Below are positions 14,445 through 23,100 of a stretch of 64,000 nucleotides of DNA, in pieces. A program made the position numbers and the translations under genes. The stretch lies in assembly GCA_964605235.1 (NCBI GenBank), contig CAZSBB010000026.1, positions 32,429 through 96,428 on the forward strand, in the 5' to 3' direction. The notes under the pieces were generated by a model. That model made no database searches. It was not told the origin of the DNA and was given only the letters and a program-made list of their open reading frames with translations. Every line of letters starts with the position of its first letter. Positions within the stretch are counted from its first letter, which is position 1. Origin of the DNA: CAZSBB01 sp964605235. Its GTDB lineage: Bacteria; Planctomycetota; Phycisphaerae; Phycisphaerales; Phycisphaeraceae.

Positions 14445-16403
14445 TCAATCAGTTCCGCGCTGCACCTGCGGCGCATGCCAGGGTCCGGTGATCTGCAACC
14501 GACGATCGCCCACCGTCAGGTGGTGATGCGCCTCCGATCGCATTTCCCAGTTCAGTTCCAACTGCGGCTGTAATGCCAGCAAGGTCACCAACCGCACCGC
14601 GCCGGGCGCGGCCGGGCTGAGCAACTGCACCGTGAGCAAGGGCGTGTGCTGCTGCTGTTCATTGACCCGCCACCCCCGTGGCTGCGGTTCGAGTTGGCCG
14701 GTGACTTCACGCCAGCGCAAGCCGGGCAATCCCCGGGCGGAGATGTGCAAACGCGCGCGGCCGCCGGCGTGCAGACCGGCGCCCTGCCCATCGACCTTCA
14801 GCGTCTGACCATGACAATGCCATAGCCATTCCCAGGCATGCGCCCGCTCGTCCTCGGGCAGCAGGTGATCGCACACCAGCCACCCCAGTTCGTCCAGACT
14901 GATCAGCAGCCGACGATGGGTGAAAACCACCCCCGGTTCACCCGTGGTGCGCTGCCGCTGGGCATGCCCCGCCCAACCGGCGCCGGTGCAGGCAGCGGTG
15001 GGCTCCTCGGCGATCAGCACCAGCGGGTCGGACAAATGCGGCTGACTATCGCACAGCACCACGTTGTGCCCTCCGGCGGAGCGCTGCAGGACTGTCTGTT
15101 CCGAGCGGTTGTACAGCGGTTTGCCGGGATCGATCGTCAACCAGTCGCCATCCGCCCAGGTCAGCACCTGCAGCGCGTCGGCATGTTGATGGCCAGCGCC
15201 ATAGGGCCCTGCATCCAGCAAGGCGTAACGCCCGGGATGTCGCAGGATGGCGTAGCCGGCCCAGGGCAACAGATCGTCCTGCGCGCTGCGCCACGGCCGG
15301 GTCGGGAGATCCGCGGCAGGCACATGTTCCGTGAAGAAGGCGCAGATCGGTTCAATATTGAGCGACTCGGAATCATGACAGGGCGGAAAGTCGCCGGTGG
15401 GCGTGGCGCTGCGCCCCAGCACATGGACCGCCTGCGCCAGTTGCTGCCACGCGGAGCGCGGAATGGTCCACCCCCGCCGCGCGCCATGCTGACGCTGGAA
15501 GTGCTCCGCGAGCTTCAGGGCGCTGAGCAGGTTGGAAAACGCCACCACGGCATACGCCGGCGCCAGTTCCAATTGGCTGCCATCGGGATAGAACTGGCGT
15601 TGGATTTCCGCCAGCGCCCGGTCCAGTGCGGTGGCGGCAAAGACCGCCGCGCCGTTGAGCTCGGGAAACAGCAGCCCGCAATACATCAGGCCGTTGGTTT
15701 CCATGGTCTTGAAATTGTTGGCGGTGGGCGTGTGCAGCAGGCCCAGCCCATGTTCACGATACAGGCACGCCAGCAACCAGAGGGCTTCATCACTGACGGC
15801 GGCGCTGGTGCGGAAAGCGTCGAACGCAGCGCTCCAGGTCCACGCCATGCGGATGCCCATTTCGATGGTCCGCCACGGATTGGGCACGATCTGATTGCGG
15901 ATGACCGGCGGGCGCGGGCACTGGTCATGCCAGGTGCGCAGTTCATATTCCCAATGCCGGGCATAGCGTGCGTCACCCGTGGCGCGGTACGTCTGCGCCA
16001 GGGGATACCAGTGGTACTGCCGATTGAACTGGGCGGACCACTCGCGGGTTTTGGCGGCGCCCAGGTGGGCGGAGGGGTCGAACCACCAGTCGATGTCGCC
16101 GGCGAACTGGTGCTCGAGGCCGTAGACGCCGATGTAGCGACGCTTCAGCGTCAGTTCCGGATCGCAGTGAAAACCATGCTGATAGCCCAGCCGCCATCCG
16201 AACCATTGGTGGTACATGGCGGGAATGTGGAAACGTTCATCGAAGCGGGGTGGGCCGGCGCGCAGGGTCGCCACGTAGGCGGTCATCGCGCCGCGAACAT
16301 CACCAGCGCGCAGGGCTTGCGCCCAGGCGCTGTCCGGCGCGGTTTCGGGATCAAGCACCCGCGCCGGGTCCAGTTCGGGAGAGGTCAGGTCCAGGGTTTG
16401 CAT
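14445..16403 (-). CDS. Heparinase II/III family protein, apparently cytoplasmic
   Basis: 652 residues from ATG 16403 (GGAGGA 5 bases upstream). The N-terminal 380 residues form an alpha-helical toroid with PNPWRTIEMGIRM, NNFKTMETNGLMYC and DGSQLELAPAY, followed by the beta-sandwich signature GAGHQHADALQVLTW (His405 and His407) and GGHNVVL. This matches the heparinase II/III polysaccharide lyase superfamily (PL12/PL17/PL21 types), which cleaves uronic-acid polymers by beta-elimination, with Tyr and His as likely catalysts. There is no signal peptide, which is unusual for a polymer lyase and suggests action on imported oligosaccharides or a protein exported another way. It lies between the pseudopilin-like pair and the phosphofructokinase. 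Confidence 0.85.
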   Translation of the reverse strand: MQTLDLTSPELDPARVLDPETAPDSAWAQALRAGDVRGAMTAYVATLRAGPPRFDERFHIPAMYHQWFGWRLGYQHGFHCDPELTLKRRYIGVYGLEHQFAGDIDWWFDPSAHLGAAKTREWSAQFNRQYHWYPLAQTYRATGDARYARHWEYELRTWHDQCPRPPVIRNQIVPNPWRTIEMGIRMAWTWSAAFDAFRTSAAVSDEALWLLACLYREHGLGLLHTPTANNFKTMETNGLMYCGLLFPELNGAAVFAATALDRALAEIQRQFYPDGSQLELAPAYAVVAFSNLLSALKLAEHFQRQHGARRGWTIPRSAWQQLAQAVHVLGRSATPTGDFPPCHDSESLNIEPICAFFTEHVPAADLPTRPWRSAQDDLLPWAGYAILRHPGRYALLDAGPYGAGHQHADALQVLTWADGDWLTIDPGKPLYNRSEQTVLQRSAGGHNVVLCDSQPHLSDPLVLIAEEPTAACTGAGWAGHAQRQRTTGEPGVVFTHRRLLISLDELGWLVCDHLLPEDERAHAWEWLWHCHGQTLKVDGQGAGLHAGGRARLHISARGLPGLRWREVTGQLEPQPRGWRVNEQQQHTPLLTVQLLSPAAPGAVRLVTLLALQPQLELNWEMRSEAHHHLTVGDRRLQITGPWHAPQVQRGTD

Positions 16404-16458
16404 CGGCGTCCTCCAAAGCCCCAAACGCCCGCTGGTGACCGGCAGGACGCCGACAGGA

Positions 16459-17679
16459 TTATTTGGGCAGCAGCGCGATCTTCGGCAGCGGGCCGGTCAG
16501 CGGCAGCGCGTAGTCGCGGAAGCAGTCGGCGATGTTGTTGTCGCCCACGCGGTACATCGGCTCGAGCGTGCGCGTCTTGCCCGCCACATCCGCCAGTTCG
16601 ATGCGTTTGAACTGCGCCTGATAGGTCGCACCGGGCGCCCGCTGGATGGCGACCGAGCCGTCGATATCGCCCGACAGCGCGAGCTGAGCGGCAAAGCGCC
16701 CCGCCTGGCGCGCCTCGGCGGCGTCGGTCGGCGAAGCGCAGCCCACGAAGCTGCGCTGCAGGTAGCCGAAGGTGTCCGCCCGCACGCGCGGCGACTTGTG
16801 GCCCTTGGCTTTCAGCGCATTCTTGACCGCATCGGACAGGTGATCGCCCAGCGCCCCGCTGCCGGAAAGCTGCACATTGCCATGGGCGTCCTTTTCCACC
16901 GTCGATGCGAGTTGCGTCATCATCGGGTTGCCTGCCGCGTCGTGGATGCCTTCGCTCACGGCGATCAGGCAGCGGCCCAGTTTGGTGTACACCGCATCGA
17001 CATCGCCCAGGAACTTGTCGAGGTTGAACACGGCTTCAGGCACGTAAATCAGATGCGGCCCATCGTCGTCATGCTGCCGGGCGAGCATGCTGGCGGCGGT
17101 GAGGAAGCCGGCGTGACGACCCATGATGATGTTGATCTTGATGCCCGGCAGAGCGCGGTTGTCCAGGTCATCGCCCATGAACGCCTGCGCCACGAAGCGC
17201 GCCGCCGAGCCGAAGCCCGGGGTGTGGTCGTTGAGCACCAGGTCGTTGTCGATGGTCTTGGGCACATGGAAGCAGCGCAGCTCATAGCCGGCCTGCTTGG
17301 CGAGTTCATTGACGATGCGGCAGGTGTCGGAGCTGTCGTTGCCGCCGATGTAGAAGAAGTAGCGGATATTGCGTTTCTCGAAAGCGGCGAAAATCCGTTC
17401 GCAGTAAGCCTTGTCGGGTTTGTCACGGGAGGAACCCAGCGCTGCGGCGGGCGCGGCGGCGACCTGTTCAAGCAAGTCCTGGGAGAGGTCCTGGAGTTCA
17501 ATGAAGTGATCGTTGACGATGCCGCGCACGGCATGCCGGCAACCGAGCACTTTGCCGATGCCCTTCTGCCCGCGCAAGGCTTCCACCAGGCCGACCAGGG
17601 ATTGATTGATGACCATGGTCGGCCCGCCCGACTGCCCAATGACAGCGTTGCCGTTCAACGGTGCTTTTGCGGTGCTCAT
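16459..17679 (-). CDS. pfp: PPi-type 6-phosphofructokinase
   Basis: 406 residues. The phosphofructokinase fold is shown by GQSGGPTMVINQS, GGNDSSDT (112-119), PKTIDND (140-146) and MGRHAG (186-191). The Lys in PKTIDND and the Asn-Asp of GGNDS are the changes that mark pyrophosphate-dependent enzymes; ATP-dependent PfkA has GGDGS and PGTIDND. It would interconvert fructose 6-phosphate and fructose 1,6-bisphosphate reversibly with PPi. A strong ribosome-binding site (GGAGGAGGAAGG) lies about 9 bases before the ATG, and a good promoter at 17770-17799 suggests high expression. It is transcribed alone or with the heparinase-like gene 55 bp downstream. Confidence 0.92.
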   Translation of the reverse strand: MSTAKAPLNGNAVIGQSGGPTMVINQSLVGLVEALRGQKGIGKVLGCRHAVRGIVNDHFIELQDLSQDLLEQVAAAPAAALGSSRDKPDKAYCERIFAAFEKRNIRYFFYIGGNDSSDTCRIVNELAKQAGYELRCFHVPKTIDNDLVLNDHTPGFGSAARFVAQAFMGDDLDNRALPGIKINIIMGRHAGFLTAASMLARQHDDDGPHLIYVPEAVFNLDKFLGDVDAVYTKLGRCLIAVSEGIHDAAGNPMMTQLASTVEKDAHGNVQLSGSGALGDHLSDAVKNALKAKGHKSPRVRADTFGYLQRSFVGCASPTDAAEARQAGRFAAQLALSGDIDGSVAIQRAPGATYQAQFKRIELADVAGKTRTLEPMYRVGDNNIADCFRDYALPLTGPLPKIALLPK

Positions 17680-17769
17680 GGGAAATTTCCTTCCTCCTCC
17701 AGAGGATCAAAGCCGGCGGGTAGGAAAACCGGGAGCGACCGGTTTTCCGGCTGGACTGGCAAAGCGGAC

Positions 17770-17799
17770 ATTGTAGTAAGCTGACGCGCCGCTGCTCAA
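17770..17799 (-). promoter_or_regulatory. Promoter for the phosphofructokinase gene
   Basis: On the minus strand TTGAGC (17799-17794), 18 bp, TACAAT (17775-17770), which places the start near 17763 and a leader of about 85 bases before the ATG at 17679. Confidence 0.5.
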
Positions 17800-17833
17800 A
17801 TTGCTTTTTCGTAAGCGTGAGCCGCAGGCGGTT

Positions 17834-19174
17834 TCAGGACAACGGCAGCGGTGCGGTCGGCAAACTCGGCGCACCACCTGGAACGCTCCCCGGAGCCGGG
17901 GCAGGACCGGGAGTCGGCAGCGGCTGGGGGGCGACGGGCATCGGCGCTGCAGCACCGGGCTTGAGCACGAAGTAAAACATCCGGCCCTCGTTGTACTGAC
18001 CGCCCGCCATGTCCTCGGCTTCATCACCTACGCCGATGTACAGATCGGCGCGGCCGGGGGCGCGAATCGCCCCGCCGGTGTCCTGATCCATCACGAAGTG
18101 CACGAACTTACGCTGATTGCCGCCGCCCTGGTTGAGCGCGGTGTCGATCACCATGATGCCCCCGCGCGGGAAGATCGCCTTGTCCGTCGCCAGCGTGCGC
18201 AGCGGCGTCACCTTGAGCCCCAGCGACCCGGCGGGCCAATTGTCCGGAGAATAGGGCTTGAAAAAGGTGTAGCGGTCGTTGCGGAACGTGTACCGTTCCA
18301 GGTCGTCCGGATTCGAGCGGAAGTAGTTGCGCACCCCCGCCAGGCTCAGGCGATTGCGGTCGAGCTTGCCCTCGGCGACCAGCAGCTTGGCGATCGAGGT
18401 GTATTCATAGCCGTTGGTGCCGGCGTAGCCGATGTGCAGGTACTTGCCATCGGGCATCCGCAGCAGCGCCGAGCCTTGAATCTGCGCGAGGTAGGCATCG
18501 AAGCGATCCGCCAGCCAGACCAGTTCGTTGCCGGCGAAAATGTTCTGGGACTCGATCTGCGCCCGCGTCGGGGGCGGCAGCACCTGGCCGTTGATCTGCA
18601 GGCCCTGGGTCTGCCCGGTGACGGGATCGCTGACGAGATTGCTCGGCCGCTTGAGCAGCGGATAGCGGAAACGCTCGGTCGCCACCGGCGAAGCTTCGAG
18701 GATCGGCGTGTAGTAGCCGGTGAACAGCACCACGCCCTGCCGGTTCCAACCGACGCTCATGTACAGGTCGAAATCGCGCAGCAGCCGTTGCTGGAAGTCC
18801 TCGCCGCTGGTCGCCTGGTTCAGATGCTGACTGAACAGCGCCAGGCTGTCGCGCATCTGCTGATGCGTGATCCCGGCGACGGGGAAGTAGCGCGGCGACG
18901 ACGGCAGGCTGTACCAGCGCAGGCTGCGGTCGATCGCCTGCTGGAGCGCCGCGTCGCGCATCAGGTACGCCTGTTTGACATCCGGCCAGCGCGAAGGGTC
19001 CACCTTCACCAACGCCGACTCGCCCGGCGCCAGCTCGCGTGCGTAATCCGGCCCCGCGACCGGCGCGGTCACGCTGGGCAGGTCGCGGCGGCAACCCGCC
19101 AGCGCGGTGAGCATGCAGACAACAACCCCAAGCCGCGCCGTGGCGCTGCCCGATTCGATCATCCTTGACCGCAT
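17834..19174 (-). CDS. mltA: Membrane-bound lytic murein transglycosylase A
   Basis: 446 residues. A lipoprotein signal (MLTALAGC, Cys28) is followed by the MltA barrel (FTGYYTPILEAS, FRYPLLKRP) and the 3D domain near the C terminus (FVMDQDTGGAIRAPGRADLYIGVG). Asp365 in the DTGGAI motif fits the single catalytic Asp of E. coli MltA. The enzyme cleaves the glycan strand of peptidoglycan with formation of 1,6-anhydro ends at the outer membrane. After about residue 400 there is a Pro/Gly/Ala-rich tail of about 40 residues absent from the E. coli protein. AGGAGT lies about 9 bases before the start. Presence of MltA fits a peptidoglycan-containing planctomycete. Confidence 0.93.
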   Translation of the reverse strand: MRSRMIESGSATARLGVVVCMLTALAGCRRDLPSVTAPVAGPDYARELAPGESALVKVDPSRWPDVKQAYLMRDAALQQAIDRSLRWYSLPSSPRYFPVAGITHQQMRDSLALFSQHLNQATSGEDFQQRLLRDFDLYMSVGWNRQGVVLFTGYYTPILEASPVATERFRYPLLKRPSNLVSDPVTGQTQGLQINGQVLPPPTRAQIESQNIFAGNELVWLADRFDAYLAQIQGSALLRMPDGKYLHIGYAGTNGYEYTSIAKLLVAEGKLDRNRLSLAGVRNYFRSNPDDLERYTFRNDRYTFFKPYSPDNWPAGSLGLKVTPLRTLATDKAIFPRGGIMVIDTALNQGGGNQRKFVHFVMDQDTGGAIRAPGRADLYIGVGDEAEDMAGGQYNEGRMFYFVLKPGAAAPMPVAPQPLPTPGPAPAPGSVPGGAPSLPTAPLPLS

Positions 19175-19202
19175 CGAAAATTACTCCTGATGGGAAGCGG
19201 GC

Positions 19203-19230
19203 ATTTTACCTGATTGGCGCATAATGCAAA
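19203..19230 (-). promoter_or_regulatory. Promoter for mltA
   Basis: On the minus strand TTTGCA (19230-19225), 16 bp, TAAAAT (19208-19203). It begins within the T-run of the terminator that precedes mltA. The start would be near 19196, 22 bases before the ATG. Confidence 0.5.
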
Positions 19231-19256
19231 AACCACGCGGCGCGAAGCCGGGCGTG
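19227..19256 (-). terminator. Intrinsic terminator after the histidine phosphatase gene
   Basis: Read on the minus strand, CACGC (19256-19252) pairs with GCGTG (19238-19234), with an inner CGGC/GCCG stem and a TTCGC loop, followed by five T. It ends the leftward transcript of the histidine phosphatase and overlaps the -35 region of mltA. Confidence 0.65.
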
Positions 19257-19272
19257 CGCGATGGGCGCCGGC

Positions 19273-19926
19273 TTAATGGAACCGCAGCTTTGGCTCCATG
19301 TAGCTCAGATGGCTGACATCTCCCGCCAGCGCTACCCGCCAGCGGCCGGCGTCGTCTTCGACCAGTTGCACCAGGCTGCAGCAATGGCCGGTGAATTGCG
19401 GGTAGTCGGTCACCAGCCCCCACGCCAGCGCCGAGACGGACGCCCCATGCCCCACCAACAGCAGGTTGCCGGGATAGCGTGCCGCCAGCGCCCGGGCGGT
19501 CGCCTGCCCGCGCGGCACGGTCTGCTCCCAGACCTCCGGCCAGCGCGGCCGCACCACCGCACGGTAGCGCACATCAATGCGCGCGTAGCACTGCGCCAGC
19601 TTTGCCGGGGAATGCACGCGCGGGTCGCCGGTGGGAAACCACTTGCCGTCGAGTTGTTCGCTGCAGCCTTCTTCGAGGTAAATCGGCAATCCCGTCGCCT
19701 GCGCCACCGCGTCTGCGGTCTGCACCGCGCGGAGGAACGGCGAACTGAAAATGGCGGACAGGTTTTCGTGACGCAGCCGCTGCGCCAGGTCCCGAGCCTG
19801 ACGGAAGCCGCCGGCCGAGAGATGCGGATCATACGGATAGTCCGCGCGGTCATACCAACGGCGATCCTGGAAGTCGATGCGTTCCCCATGTCGGGCGATG
19901 AAAATGCTGCGGCTCATGGCGGGCAT
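19273..19926 (-). CDS. Histidine phosphatase (phosphoglycerate mutase-like)
   Basis: 217 residues. The branch-1 histidine phosphatase motif ARHGERID (phospho-accepting His13) is near the N terminus, with SPFLRAVQTA and the second His in LLVGHGASV. The spacing and insertion (LSAGGFRQARDLAQRL) resemble UBASH3/SixA-like broad phosphatases rather than a glycolytic mutase. The substrate cannot be told from sequence. The start is ambiguous between ATG 19926 and ATG 19917; neither has a clear ribosome-binding site. It lies 16 bp after the stop of the TPR membrane protein on the same strand and ends at a good intrinsic terminator. Confidence 0.85.
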   Translation of the reverse strand: MPAMSRSIFIARHGERIDFQDRRWYDRADYPYDPHLSAGGFRQARDLAQRLRHENLSAIFSSPFLRAVQTADAVAQATGLPIYLEEGCSEQLDGKWFPTGDPRVHSPAKLAQCYARIDVRYRAVVRPRWPEVWEQTVPRGQATARALAARYPGNLLLVGHGASVSALAWGLVTDYPQFTGHCCSLVQLVEDDAGRWRVALAGDVSHLSYMEPKLRFH

Positions 19927-19942
19927 CGTACCGGCTGGCTGG

Positions 19943-22057
19943 TTATGGCGCAGTCAGCCGGTTCAACCATTGACGGGTCCGCGCGGCGCCGGCGCCGTCG
20001 CCCGCCGCTTCGTATGCCGCCAGGGCAGTCTGGGCCGCTTGCGCAGCACCCGCCAGGTCCTGGCTCGCCCGCAATGCGTTGGCGAGGTTGAGCCAGGCAG
20101 CGCCTTGGCGCGGGTCCAGTTCGGCGACTTGCCGAAAGTATCGGGCCGCTTCGCCCGGCCGACCCAGCCGCGCCAGCACCACGCCCAGGTTGTTCAGCGT
20201 GCTGCGCTGTCCCGGCGCCAGCTCCACCGCGCGGGAAAACTCCTGCCGCGCCAGTTCCAGTTGACCCGCCCGCAGCGCCAGATTGCCGCGGTTAAGCGCC
20301 ACCGTGGGATCACGCGGCGCGTGCCGGGCGGCCTGGGTCAGCGTCCACCACGCCTGCGCGGGACGGTCCAACTGTTCGAGCGCCTGCGCCAGATTGATCC
20401 AGCCCGACGCCTGTGCCGGCGCCAGCGCGGTCGCATGCAATGCCTGGGGCGCGGCTTCGGCGGCGCGCCCCTGCGCCAGCAGCGCTGCCGCCAGGTTGGT
20501 GAAAATCCGGTAGTTCAGCGGCCGCACCTGACCGGCGGAAGTCCAGATCGCCTGGGCGCTGCGGTAGTCGCCATTGCGCCAGGCTGCGCGTCCCGCACCC
20601 AGCACAATCAGCATCAGGAGCAACGCTTCCCCCCACCGCCGCCGGCGGGACCAATCACCTTGCACCCATGACGCCAGCGCGCCAGCGAACAGTGTCAGCA
20701 CCGCCGCCAGCGGGATGTACATGCGATGCTCCACCATGAGGTCGGCGATCGGCAGAATGCTCGACGTCGGCGCCAGCACCAGCAGAAACAGCAGCAACGG
20801 CAAGCCCGCACGCCAGCCCCGCCGCAGGCACACCCCCAACGCCAGCAGCAGACTCGCCATCACCGCCAACCCCGGCAGCAAGGACACCAGTGCCGGGTAA
20901 TACGGCGAATCACTCCCATCCACCAGCAACGCAATGGGCAAACCCACACACAACAACCAGGCGCTCGCCAGCGCCAACCCCCATCGGCCAGTTGCCGACA
21001 CCTGCTTGACGGACGCCAACCCCGCCACCATTCCCATCGCCACCGCCGGCAGCGCTGCCGCCATTCCCACCGCCAACCATAGCCCCGGCCACGCCAGCGA
21101 CACCGGCGGCCAACCCCAATCCAGACACTGCTCAACCGGCCAAATCGCCAGCCACAGATAGCGTGGGATCACCTGACCCTGCGTCAGCAGATACGCCAGC
21201 GGCGACAAGACTTCGAGGCCAAAACCCGCGCCGGCTCCCCCCTCCGTGCTCATCACTCCCCCGCTGACGTTGGTGAACAGCAGGCAGGTCACCACCACCA
21301 ACAGCAGCGGCCCATGCAGCCAGACTCGGCAGCGCCACGGCTCCCACCAGCGCCGCCAACCTTCCGCCCCGGCGAGCCAGAGGGCATCGAGCAGGTAGAC
21401 CGCAACCGGTGCGACCACGATCACCTGTTTGCACAGCATGCCCGCCGCCGTCGCGCTCATCGCCACCAGGGTCCAGCGCCAGCCGCGCCGCCAACCGCCG
21501 GCGTCGGCACAGGCATGGACGGTCGCCAGCAGGGTCAGCAGCAGGCATAATCCCATCAGCACTTCGTAGCGCTGCACCACATAGCTGACGGCCTGCGTGT
21601 TGAGCGGATGGACCGCCCACAGCAACGCGATCAGCCACGCCCAGCGTTCGCCCGCCTGCTGCAGGGCCGGCCCGGCGCGCTGCTGGTGAAACAATGCGGT
21701 CAGCAGACGCCAGAGGGTCAGCGCCACCAGCACATGCATCAGCACGTTGACCGACCGAAAGCCCGCGGCGGTGCGACTGACGCGGGCGTTAAGCAGAAAC
21801 GTCGCATCACCCAAGCCGCGTGGGCTGTCCAACAGCAACTCACGCCAGCCGGCGCGGTCCGTGGGCAGTGGCCGCTGCGCCAAGCCCTGCTCAACGATGT
21901 TGTCGTCGAAAATGAAGGGCCCGGTCCAGGCGGGCAGGTAAGCCGCCGTGGTCACCAACGCCAACAACATCGCCGCCAGCACTCGCCGCATGATCCCACC
22001 AGTGTAGCCCGGCCCGCCCGGCGCGTTTACCTGGTCCTGCGGCGGCTGGCTGCTCAC
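19943..22057 (-). CDS. TMTC-like membrane protein with C-terminal TPR repeats
   Basis: 704 residues, start GTG 22057, which overlaps the stop of the RidA gene (GTGA), so it is translationally coupled; an alternative ATG is at 21991. About nine to eleven hydrophobic segments fill residues 25-480. FIFDDN, SVNVLMHVLVALTLW and AVHPLNTQAVSYVVQRYEVL match the TMTC/DUF1736-type GT-C fold, in which the Asp-Asp in the first periplasmic loop is the likely catalytic site. Residues of about 500-700 are TPR repeats (AVELAPGQRSTLNNLGVVLARLGRPGEAARYF). It may be a lipid-linked sugar protein O-glycosyltransferase. Function is inferred from fold only. Confidence 0.75.
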   Translation of the reverse strand: MSSQPPQDQVNAPGGPGYTGGIMRRVLAAMLLALVTTAAYLPAWTGPFIFDDNIVEQGLAQRPLPTDRAGWRELLLDSPRGLGDATFLLNARVSRTAAGFRSVNVLMHVLVALTLWRLLTALFHQQRAGPALQQAGERWAWLIALLWAVHPLNTQAVSYVVQRYEVLMGLCLLLTLLATVHACADAGGWRRGWRWTLVAMSATAAGMLCKQVIVVAPVAVYLLDALWLAGAEGWRRWWEPWRCRVWLHGPLLLVVVTCLLFTNVSGGVMSTEGGAGAGFGLEVLSPLAYLLTQGQVIPRYLWLAIWPVEQCLDWGWPPVSLAWPGLWLAVGMAAALPAVAMGMVAGLASVKQVSATGRWGLALASAWLLCVGLPIALLVDGSDSPYYPALVSLLPGLAVMASLLLALGVCLRRGWRAGLPLLLFLLVLAPTSSILPIADLMVEHRMYIPLAAVLTLFAGALASWVQGDWSRRRRWGEALLLMLIVLGAGRAAWRNGDYRSAQAIWTSAGQVRPLNYRIFTNLAAALLAQGRAAEAAPQALHATALAPAQASGWINLAQALEQLDRPAQAWWTLTQAARHAPRDPTVALNRGNLALRAGQLELARQEFSRAVELAPGQRSTLNNLGVVLARLGRPGEAARYFRQVAELDPRQGAAWLNLANALRASQDLAGAAQAAQTALAAYEAAGDGAGAARTRQWLNRLTAP

Positions 22058-22524
22058 CGCACCCCGAAGACAAACTCAATCTCCACCGGCACGTTCAGCG
22101 GCAACCCGATGCTGCCCACCGCGGCGCGGGCGTGGCGGCCGGCGTCACCCAGGAGTTTTTCGAGCAGTTCGCTGGCGCCGTTGAGCACCTGCGATTGGCC
22201 GGCGAAACCCGGCGCGCTGGCGACGAAGCCGGCGATGCGCACCACACGCACCAGCTTCGACCAGTCCCCGCCCAGTTCCGCGTGCACGATCGCCAGCGCG
22301 TTGAGCACGCACTGCTGCGCCGCCTGCTGGGCTTGCTCGATGCTCACCGCGCCCGGCACTGTGCCGGTGCACAGCGGCTTACCATCGCGCAGGGGAATCT
22401 GCCCGCTGACGAACAGCAGATCGTTCCAGCGCACCGCCGGGACATAAGCCGCCACCGGCTTGGGAGCGGCCGGGAGGGTGAGGTTCAGGGCTTGCAAACG
22501 GGCGGGGAGATCGGCAGGCGCCAT
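22054..22524 (-). CDS. RidA/YjgF-family enamine/imine deaminase-like protein
   Basis: 156 residues from ATG 22524; a longer frame upstream has unlike composition and overlaps the previous gene. Conserved family stretches are visible: NDLLFVSGQIPLRDGKP, GAVSIEQAQQAAQQCVLNALAIV, VRIAGFVASAPGF and LPLNVPVEIEFVFGVR, with an Arg in VVRIAGF at the usual substrate-binding position. Members of this longer subgroup, about 150 residues, often lack strict RidA activity. The ATG shares one base with the stop of the upstream gene (TGATG at 22522-22526), and its own stop overlaps the next start, so this is a tightly coupled operon. Confidence 0.85.
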   Translation of the reverse strand: MAPADLPARLQALNLTLPAAPKPVAAYVPAVRWNDLLFVSGQIPLRDGKPLCTGTVPGAVSIEQAQQAAQQCVLNALAIVHAELGGDWSKLVRVVRIAGFVASAPGFAGQSQVLNGASELLEKLLGDAGRHARAAVGSIGLPLNVPVEIEFVFGVR

Positions 22525-23087
22525 CAGGTGGTTTCCGGGGTGGGCATGGGGGAAAGTGGTGGTTCTGCTGCGAGTTCGGCTGCTGCGGACTGGCTGTCTT
22601 GTGTCGTCGCAGCCGCGCTGCCGTAACGCTCGATGGCGGCCAGTTCCGCAGCATGTTGCGCGGCACGCACCATCCGATCCAGCCGTTGCTCCAGGAGCCT
22701 GGCTTTGCCGGCGCGCAGCCACCCGCTGATGCGTACGATTTTTTCACCTCGGGCCATCGTCAGTTCAAGTTTGCGGTAAAAGGCGACCCACAACAGCACT
22801 ATCCCCAAAAGGACAATCGGGATGAACAGGACCAGACGCATGCCTTCGTCATCCACCTGCCGCCACAGAACAACCGCCAGCACGGCATATGCGACCAGCA
22901 GCAACGCCACGAAGCCCCCGATTAACCAGGGGAACCGATGGCGGGCCGTGAACCAGCGCAGGCGGTCGTAGTAAATGCGGCGCACCAGGTCTCTGCCGGC
23001 CTGATGGTCCAACAGCACGGCATGATCTTCCAGCAGCACCAGGCTGCGGTTGAGCAGTACGCCACGTTCGCGTAAATCCACCGCCAC
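22524..23087 (-). CDS. Small two-span membrane protein of unknown function
   Basis: 187 residues from GTG 23087 with CGGAGT upstream. Two hydrophobic segments (about 55-75 and 83-103) are preceded by a basic cytoplasmic stretch (RRIYYDRLRWFTARHR). After the spans the sequence ELTMARGEKIVRISGWLRAG could form a small beta/PH-like domain, and the C terminus is Ala/Glu-rich and probably disordered. I do not recognise a family. It lies 14 bp after a zinc-ribbon membrane protein and is coupled to the RidA-like gene. Confidence 0.65.
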   Translation of the reverse strand: MAVDLRERGVLLNRSLVLLEDHAVLLDHQAGRDLVRRIYYDRLRWFTARHRFPWLIGGFVALLLVAYAVLAVVLWRQVDDEGMRLVLFIPIVLLGIVLLWVAFYRKLELTMARGEKIVRISGWLRAGKARLLEQRLDRMVRAAQHAAELAAIERYGSAAATTQDSQSAAAELAAEPPLSPMPTPETT

Positions 23088-23100
23088 CTGAGACTCCGGT

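Noticed and set aside
16404..16424. Seven-codon N-terminal extension of the heparinase-like protein
   Set aside because: The GGAGGA ribosome-binding site lies just upstream of the ATG at 16403, inside this extension.
14838..16610. 590-codon plus-strand frame
   Set aside because: Antisense to the heparinase II/III gene, whose motifs are unmistakable.
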